Shown piece by piece: positions 61,890-64,000 of a DNA stretch of 64,000 nt; the first letter of the stretch is position 1, and the number at the start of each line of letters is the position of its first letter. The notes under the pieces were generated by a model. It did not search any database. It saw nothing but the letters and a program-made list of their open reading frames with translations, and had not been told where the DNA came from. The stretch lies in contig NZ_CP183332.1 in the NCBI RefSeq assembly GCF_048541825.1, positions 1,550,001 to 1,614,000 on the forward strand, read 5' to 3'. Position numbers and translations under genes: made by a program. This DNA comes from Caulobacter sp048541825 (GTDB taxonomy: Bacteria; Pseudomonadota; Alphaproteobacteria; Caulobacterales; Caulobacteraceae).

Positions 61890-63443
61890 CTAGGCGGCCC
61901 TGGCGTCCTGATCGGCCATGCGCTGGATGGCGACATAGTCGGTCTTGCCGCTGCCCAGTACGGGCACTTCGGGCACCTTCAGGATCTTGCGGGGCACCGC
62001 CAGTTCCGGCGCGCCGATGTTCTGGGCGTGGGCCACCAGGTCAGAGACCGCAGCGTCGTGGCGATCCGTGACCAGAAGGAGCCTCTCGCCCTTTTTCTTG
62101 TCGGGCATCGAGATTACCGCATGGCGGCCGTCCGGCCACACCGCTGAGGCCAGGTCTTCGGCCGCCGTCAGCGAGACCATCTCGCCGGCGATCTTGGCGA
62201 AGCGTTTCACCCGGCCCTTGATGGTGATCCAGTTGTCGTCGGACATCGAGACCACATCGCCGGTGTCGTGCCAGCCGCCATCCGGCGCATCGACGCCGCC
62301 GTCTTCGCGCAGATAGCCCAGCATGACATTGGGGCCGCGGACCAGCAGTCGGCCGCCGCCTGAAATGCCTTCAACGGGCTCGACGCGGAATTCCTGGCCG
62401 GGCAGCAGGCCGCCGACCGTGCCGCGACGATTGTCATCGGGCTTGTTCACCGCGATGACCGGAGAGGCCTCGGTGGCGCCATAGCCTTCCAGAACGGGGA
62501 CGGGGCCAAACTTGTCGTGGATGAGATTGTGCGTCTCTTCCCGAACCTTTTCAGCGCCACAGACGATAAACCTCAGACCTGAAAGCTCGTTGCTGTCCGA
62601 CGCGCGCGCATAGTGGTTGAGGAAGGTGTCGGTGGCGAACAGCACCGAGGCGCCGACGTCCTTGACCAGGGCCGGGATCTGCTTGGTGTGCAGGGGCGAG
62701 GGATACTGGAAGGCCTTCATGCCCTTCAGCAACGGCAGGATAACCCCGCCCGTCAGGCCAAAACAGTGGAACACGGGCAGGGGGTTGAAGAACACCCAGT
62801 CGGGGTCCAGCGCGATGTGGGCGGCGATCTGCTCGGCGTTGGTGACCATGTTGGCCTGGCTCAGCACCACGCCGCGCGGCGCGCCGAAGCTGCCCGAGGT
62901 GAACAGCACCACGCCCCGGTCCGACGGCTTGGCCGGCGCCCGGAACTGGCGCGGAAACGCGCCCGCGGCGGCGGCGAACAGCTTGTCGGCCAGACCGATC
63001 GTGCCGCGCACGTCTTCCAGATAGGTGATTGTCGCCTGGGCTTCCAGCGCATCGACGATGTCGTGCAGATTGCCCAGCTCGATGAACTTGTGGGCGGTCA
63101 GGACGCGCTTGACCTTGGCCAGTTGGCAGGCGGCCTTCAGGTTTCGCAGGCCGGCCGTGAAGTTCAGCATGGTCGGCACACGACCGAAGGCGTGCAAGGC
63201 AAAGAAGGTCACCACGGCCGCCGAACCCGAAGGCAGCAGCACGCCGACGTTCTCGCCGGGCTTGGTCATGGCCGCGATCTTGCGGCCCAGAGCAAAGCTC
63301 GCCCGGATCAGGTCGGTATAGCTGAGCGGGTTGCGTTCTTGATCCTCAAGGATGGGCTTTTTGGCGCCATAGGTGTCGCGCGCATCGATAAGGGCGTCGA
63401 AGAGGGCCTTCTGGCCATCTTCCGCTTTAAAAACTACCGGCAT
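61890..63443 (-). CDS. AMP-dependent acyl-activating enzyme (Aas-like acyl-ACP/CoA synthetase)
   Basis: A 517-residue ANL-superfamily enzyme. The P-loop reads FTSGSFGAPRGVVLSQ, with the usual PKG replaced by PRG. YGATEASPVIAVN and the DTGDVVS motif are intact. Overall it resembles the acyl-ACP synthetase half of Aas, which reloads fatty acids onto lysophospholipids, and the gene lies 102 bases downstream of a lysophospholipase-like hydrolase. No PlsC-type acyltransferase domain is attached. Substrate is inferred. Confidence 0.78.
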   Translation of the reverse strand: MPVVFKAEDGQKALFDALIDARDTYGAKKPILEDQERNPLSYTDLIRASFALGRKIAAMTKPGENVGVLLPSGSAAVVTFFALHAFGRVPTMLNFTAGLRNLKAACQLAKVKRVLTAHKFIELGNLHDIVDALEAQATITYLEDVRGTIGLADKLFAAAAGAFPRQFRAPAKPSDRGVVLFTSGSFGAPRGVVLSQANMVTNAEQIAAHIALDPDWVFFNPLPVFHCFGLTGGVILPLLKGMKAFQYPSPLHTKQIPALVKDVGASVLFATDTFLNHYARASDSNELSGLRFIVCGAEKVREETHNLIHDKFGPVPVLEGYGATEASPVIAVNKPDDNRRGTVGGLLPGQEFRVEPVEGISGGGRLLVRGPNVMLGYLREDGGVDAPDGGWHDTGDVVSMSDDNWITIKGRVKRFAKIAGEMVSLTAAEDLASAVWPDGRHAVISMPDKKKGERLLLVTDRHDAAVSDLVAHAQNIGAPELAVPRKILKVPEVPVLGSGKTDYVAIQRMADQDARAA

Positions 63444-63545
63444 CCCGGCGCAACCTCCCCGAAAAGCGTCATGGCTTTCGTTCGTTAGGTCGCGAGACTG
63501 CCGGGGAAGGTCCAGCTTTGCAAGGAAGAGTCACAAACCGCAGGA

Positions 63546-64000
63546 TCAGCCCTTGTGGCGCTGCGCCTTGGCCGCGATACGAGCCTTAATGAAACGCTCG
63601 ATCTCGACGAGCCAGGCGTCCCGAACGGCATCTGATTCCATGTGCAGGTCGTGATGACCGGCTGGAAGCGCCGCCGCCCGGCAGTCGGCGAGCGCGGCGC
63701 AGGCGCCGGCCAGGATCGCGGGGGTCGTCAGGCGATCCTTGCCCCCGTGCAGCATCAGCACCGGCGCCCTGACCCTGGCCACATCGGCGCGCGCGCGCTC
63801 GGACGCCTCGACCAAGGCCGCCTGCCAGCCCACGCTGGGCGAGCCCATGCGAAGGTCGGGATTGGCGGTCAGCCAGGCCTGCTGGACCGCGCCCCGGGCC
63901 TTGTCATTGGTCAGGCCGGCCGCGACGCCGTCAGGCGCATCACGGCTCCAGCCGGGCGCGCCGGGCGGCCTGATCCAGCCCAGTTTCAGACGACTGGCCC
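63546..64000 (-). CDS. Alpha/beta hydrolase (lysophospholipase/monoacylglycerol lipase-like), 5' truncated
   Basis: The frame is open to the window edge, so the start and the nucleophile elbow lie beyond it. The visible C-terminal 151 residues carry the aspartate strand APVLMLHGGKDRLTTP and the histidine region PAGHHDLHMESD, the pattern of the serine-aminopeptidase/Hydrolase_4 group (PldB-like). It lies upstream of, and on the same strand as, the Aas-like enzyme. Confidence 0.8.
   Translation of the reverse strand, partial: ASRLKLGWIRPPGAPGWSRDAPDGVAAGLTNDKARGAVQQAWLTANPDLRMGSPSVGWQAALVEASERARADVARVRAPVLMLHGGKDRLTTPAILAGACAALADCRAAALPAGHHDLHMESDAVRDAWLVEIERFIKARIAAKAQRHKG

Overview
The window is chromosomal DNA from an alphaproteobacterium, almost certainly a Caulobacter. 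GC is high (about two thirds by eye) and nearly every base is coding. The gene order rpsB-tsf-pyrH-frr-uppS-cdsA-dxr-rseP(mmpA)-bamA-ompH-lpxD-fabZ-lpxA-lpxI-lpxB and the pdhA-pdhB-pdhC-lpdA cluster are as I know them from Caulobacter. A clear PopA orthologue is present, with D55 and the c-di-GMP I-site R357xxD360 at the same residue numbers as in C. crescentus. No insertion sequence, prophage, CRISPR array, rRNA or plasmid function was seen. One tRNA (Ser, UGA) is present.

Layout: 1-5600 holds the end of lolD, a nucleoside hydrolase, a possible 29-residue peptide gene, dnaE and a GFA-family protein. 5840-21025 is a long co-directional block: ribosomal protein S2, EF-Ts, UMP kinase and ribosome recycling factor, then isoprenoid/phospholipid precursors (uppS, cdsA, dxr), the site-2 protease, outer-membrane assembly (bamA, ompH) and lipid A synthesis (lpxD, fabZ, lpxA, lpxI, lpxB). 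21134-23070 is a FliK-like/FlhX-like pair. 23132-30877 holds gltA and gltX (minus), comEC, an ICL/PEPM-family enzyme, a DsbA-family protein and popA. 31143-39724 holds an AMACR-type racemase, a YihY/BrkB membrane protein, tusA, rsuA, an RsmC-like methyltransferase, tRNA-Ser, rlpA, tmk, holB, tatD and a metallo-beta-lactamase-fold hydrolase.

39828-47681 is the most accessory-looking part: a PHP-type phosphoesterase, then an aminophosphonate cassette (DUF5690 transporter, divergent FAD oxidoreductase and phnX), a secreted adenosine deaminase and a GNAT acetyltransferase. The cassette's divergent 522-bp promoter region carries two copies of the same palindromic operator, of the type bound by GntR/HutC regulators such as PhnF. 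No phnW transaminase is present in the window. I read it as an oxidative route: FAD enzyme makes phosphonoacetaldehyde, and PhnX cleaves its C-P bond.

47824-61879 returns to core genes: secG, pyrG, rpmF, a retropepsin-like protease, an enoyl-CoA hydratase, eno, ftsB and the pyruvate dehydrogenase operon with an embedded glutathione peroxidase, a candidate 49-residue gene between pdhB and pdhC, and a trailing DUF6880 protein. The window ends with an Aas-like acyl-activating enzyme and a truncated alpha/beta hydrolase, both on the minus strand. Other regulatory signals worth reading are GANTC (CcrM) sites inside a perfect palindrome touching the ftsB start codon, a GANTC site in a possible rpmF promoter spacer, and several good intrinsic terminators.
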